Shown here piece after piece: positions 63,141-64,000 of a stretch of DNA of 64,000 nt. Origin of the DNA: Amycolatopsis roodepoortensis (GTDB taxonomy: Bacteria > Actinomycetota > Actinomycetes > Mycobacteriales > Pseudonocardiaceae). Numbering within the stretch: the first letter of the stretch is position 1; the number at the start of each line of letters is the position of its first letter. The position numbers and the translations under genes were made by a program. The notes beneath the pieces were generated by a model. The model did no database searches and had not been told where the DNA came from. It saw only the letters and a list, made by a program, of their open reading frames with translations. The stretch covers positions 1 to 64,000 of the forward strand of contig NZ_JADBEJ010000004.1 of NCBI RefSeq assembly GCF_014873915.1, in the 5' to 3' direction.

Positions 63141-63596
63141 ATGACCACCACCAGGTGGGCGCCAGGGCACCGGATCATCCGGCGCGCGCCGGAGCGGCAT
63201 CACGAACTCGGCAACCATGCCGCTTGGTACGTCGTCGCCGGCGTCGCCGCCACCGGTTTGCAGGCGGTGCTGTTCCTGGCCCTGCAGCCGATCCTCGGCC
63301 CCCAGCTCGCCAATCTGGTCGCGCTCGCGGTCACGACCGTCGGGAACACCGAGTTCCACCGTCGGGTCACCTTCGCCGCCCGGAAGAGCAACGCGGGGAA
63401 GCGGCATTTCCAGGACTTGGTGACCTTCGCCTTCTACGCCGCGTACGGCTCGATCGTGCTGGCGTCGCTCGACGCGGTGATCACCGAGCCGACCGCGCTG
63501 GAACAGACGGGCGCCCTTCTCGCGGCCAGCGTCGTGGGCGGCATCGCGCGCTTCGTGGTCCTTCGCTGGTGGGTCTTCGCGCGCCGGAACGCCTAG
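63141..63596 (+). CDS. GtrA-family membrane protein
   Basis: A 151-residue protein with four predicted transmembrane helices and the family hallmarks GNTEFHRRVTF after helix 2 and a C-terminal FVVLRWWVFARR. GtrA proteins are thought to move lipid-linked sugars, or to work with cell-envelope glycosyltransferases. ATG 63141 has AAGGAG about 13 bases upstream, slightly far. Its last codons form the left half of a 22-bp direct duplication. Confidence 0.9.
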   Translation: MTTTRWAPGHRIIRRAPERHHELGNHAAWYVVAGVAATGLQAVLFLALQPILGPQLANLVALAVTTVGNTEFHRRVTFAARKSNAGKRHFQDLVTFAFYAAYGSIVLASLDAVITEPTALEQTGALLAASVVGGIARFVVLRWWVFARRNA

Positions 63597-63611
63597 TCTC
63601 CTTCAGGTGGC
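63590..63611. repeat. Direct duplication of the GtrA gene 3' end (left copy)
   Basis: The 22-bp sequence beginning CGCCTAGTCTCCTTCAGGTG is repeated exactly at 63953-63974. The left copy holds the GtrA stop codon. The two bracket 341 bases that contain double-hairpin copy E and another hairpin. Confidence 0.85.
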
Positions 63612-63648
63612 GTCCCGTAAGTCTTGTTGACAGCCTCAGCACCCCAGT

Positions 63649-63701
63649 GTCGCGAAAGCCACTTTCGGGACATCAGATGTCGCGAAAGTGGCTTTCGCGG
63701 C
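63649..63701. repeat. Double-hairpin intergenic element, copy E
   Basis: GTCGCGAAAG-CCA-CTTTCGGGAC (63649-63671), spacer ATCAGAT, GTCGCGAAAG-TGG-CTTTCGCGGC (63679-63701). It differs from copy D by only two bases over 53, in the spacer and at the end, and lies in the same orientation, yet the sequences outside the element are unrelated. Confidence 0.92.
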
Positions 63702-63811
63702 ACGCTCCGACTGCACGACGATCTGCGGGACGCCGTCGCCCGAGCCCACAGTCCACAGTCCCCGAGAGGACAGTGGCCGGTTAGTCCGACTTGGGCAGTT
63801 TCACGGTGGGG

Positions 63812-63853
63812 CGTGAGTGGCGTTTCGGGTTAGAGCCCGAAACGCCACTCACG
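63812..63853. terminator. Perfect 18-bp hairpin, probable terminator
   Basis: CGTGAGTGGCGTTTCGGG (63812-63829) pairs exactly with 63836-63853 around the loop TTAGAG. GTGGGG/CCCCAC outside it can extend the stem across one bulged base. No T-tract follows. It lies beyond copy E, downstream of GtrA. Confidence 0.55.
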
Positions 63854-64000
63854 ACCCCACATGAAACCGCACACACAAGCATCAAACGGACACCAGGCCG
63901 CCAAAATCGTCCTTTGTGGACATTTGAGGAAAGGCGCGGACTTGCAGGACAGCGCCTAGTCTCCTTCAGGTGGCAGAGATCAACGGCCCGCACGAAGGCG

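Larger units (their letters stand above)
63612..64000. other. Repeat-rich region after GtrA, up to the window edge
   Basis: No convincing complete gene. The stretch holds double-hairpin copy E (63649-63701), a hairpin (63812-63853) and the right copy of the 22-bp duplication (63953-63974). A GTG at 63970 opens a short frame VAEINGPHEG to the window edge and may start the next gene, but no ribosome binding site supports it. A minus-strand frame across the hairpin is probably spurious. Confidence 0.6.

Noticed and set aside
63781..63993. A 70-residue minus-strand gene
   Set aside because: It crosses a perfect hairpin and a direct repeat, has no ribosome binding site and no recognisable protein features.

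Overview
The window reads as chromosomal DNA of a high-G+C actinobacterium, most likely Amycolatopsis or another member of the Pseudonocardiaceae. This rests on G+C-rich codon use, frequent GTG starts, an AfsR/SARP-type regulator, an actinobacterial SMC, GntR(YtrA)-ABC cassettes and the protein styles. I see no rRNA, tRNA, transposase gene, prophage or CRISPR array; this is ordinary, well-packed chromosome.

Layout. 1-4770: the nearly complete smc gene, acylphosphatase, and a Pro/Thr/Ser-rich membrane-anchored protein. 4997-12834: a full high-affinity K+ uptake operon on the minus strand, in transcription order small membrane peptide-kdpF-A-B-C-D-E, every junction overlapping or within 5 bases. 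13099-17940: an asparagine synthetase and a GntR-regulated ABC exporter-like cassette. 18359-21855: an AfsR-type regulator and a small membrane protein. 22277-31788: a myo-inositol catabolic and uptake cluster (iolG and a LacI regulator on minus; iolE, lipoprotein/permease/ATPase, iolC, iolB, iolD on plus) with two strong LacI operators in the divergent promoter. 31769-36820: LysR, a Tat-signal NTF2-like protein and SDR, a beta-hydroxyacid dehydrogenase-like enzyme, TetR and a flavin monooxygenase. 36863-49917: a form II CO-dehydrogenase-like molybdenum hydroxylase (S-L-M-G) with XdhC, VWA (CoxE), MoxR (CoxD) and MocA-like accessory genes spread over the next 9 kb and interleaved with an Lrp/PLP-enzyme pair, a FAD monooxygenase, TetR and an aldo/keto reductase. 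49910-55932: a protocatechuate beta-ketoadipate operon pcaI-J-F-H-G-D-C-IclR, without pcaB. 56032-59595: an old-yellow-enzyme-like oxidoreductase divergent from TetR, an acetoacetate-decarboxylase-family protein and a DJ-1/PfpI protein, tied together by four matching 19-bp operators. 59596-64000: a secreted protein, a D-glycerate module (2-hydroxyacid dehydrogenase plus glycerate kinase), a HesB-like protein without cysteines, a DUF5709-like protein and GtrA.

The most unusual content is at the DNA level. (i) The 11-bp palindrome TCCACWGTGGA occurs eight times, always inside genes and in all three codon phases. (ii) A family of five double-hairpin elements (two inverted GTYGCGAAAG-NNN-CTTTCGCRAC hairpins, 53 bp) lies in intergenic gaps; two copies sit between 22-25 bp direct duplications of a neighbouring gene's 3' end, suggesting they arrived by insertion. 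(iii) A helically phased 21-bp repeat array lies directly downstream of iolG. (iv) Several long hairpins are perfect or almost so. All functional calls come from reading the sequence; no database search was run.
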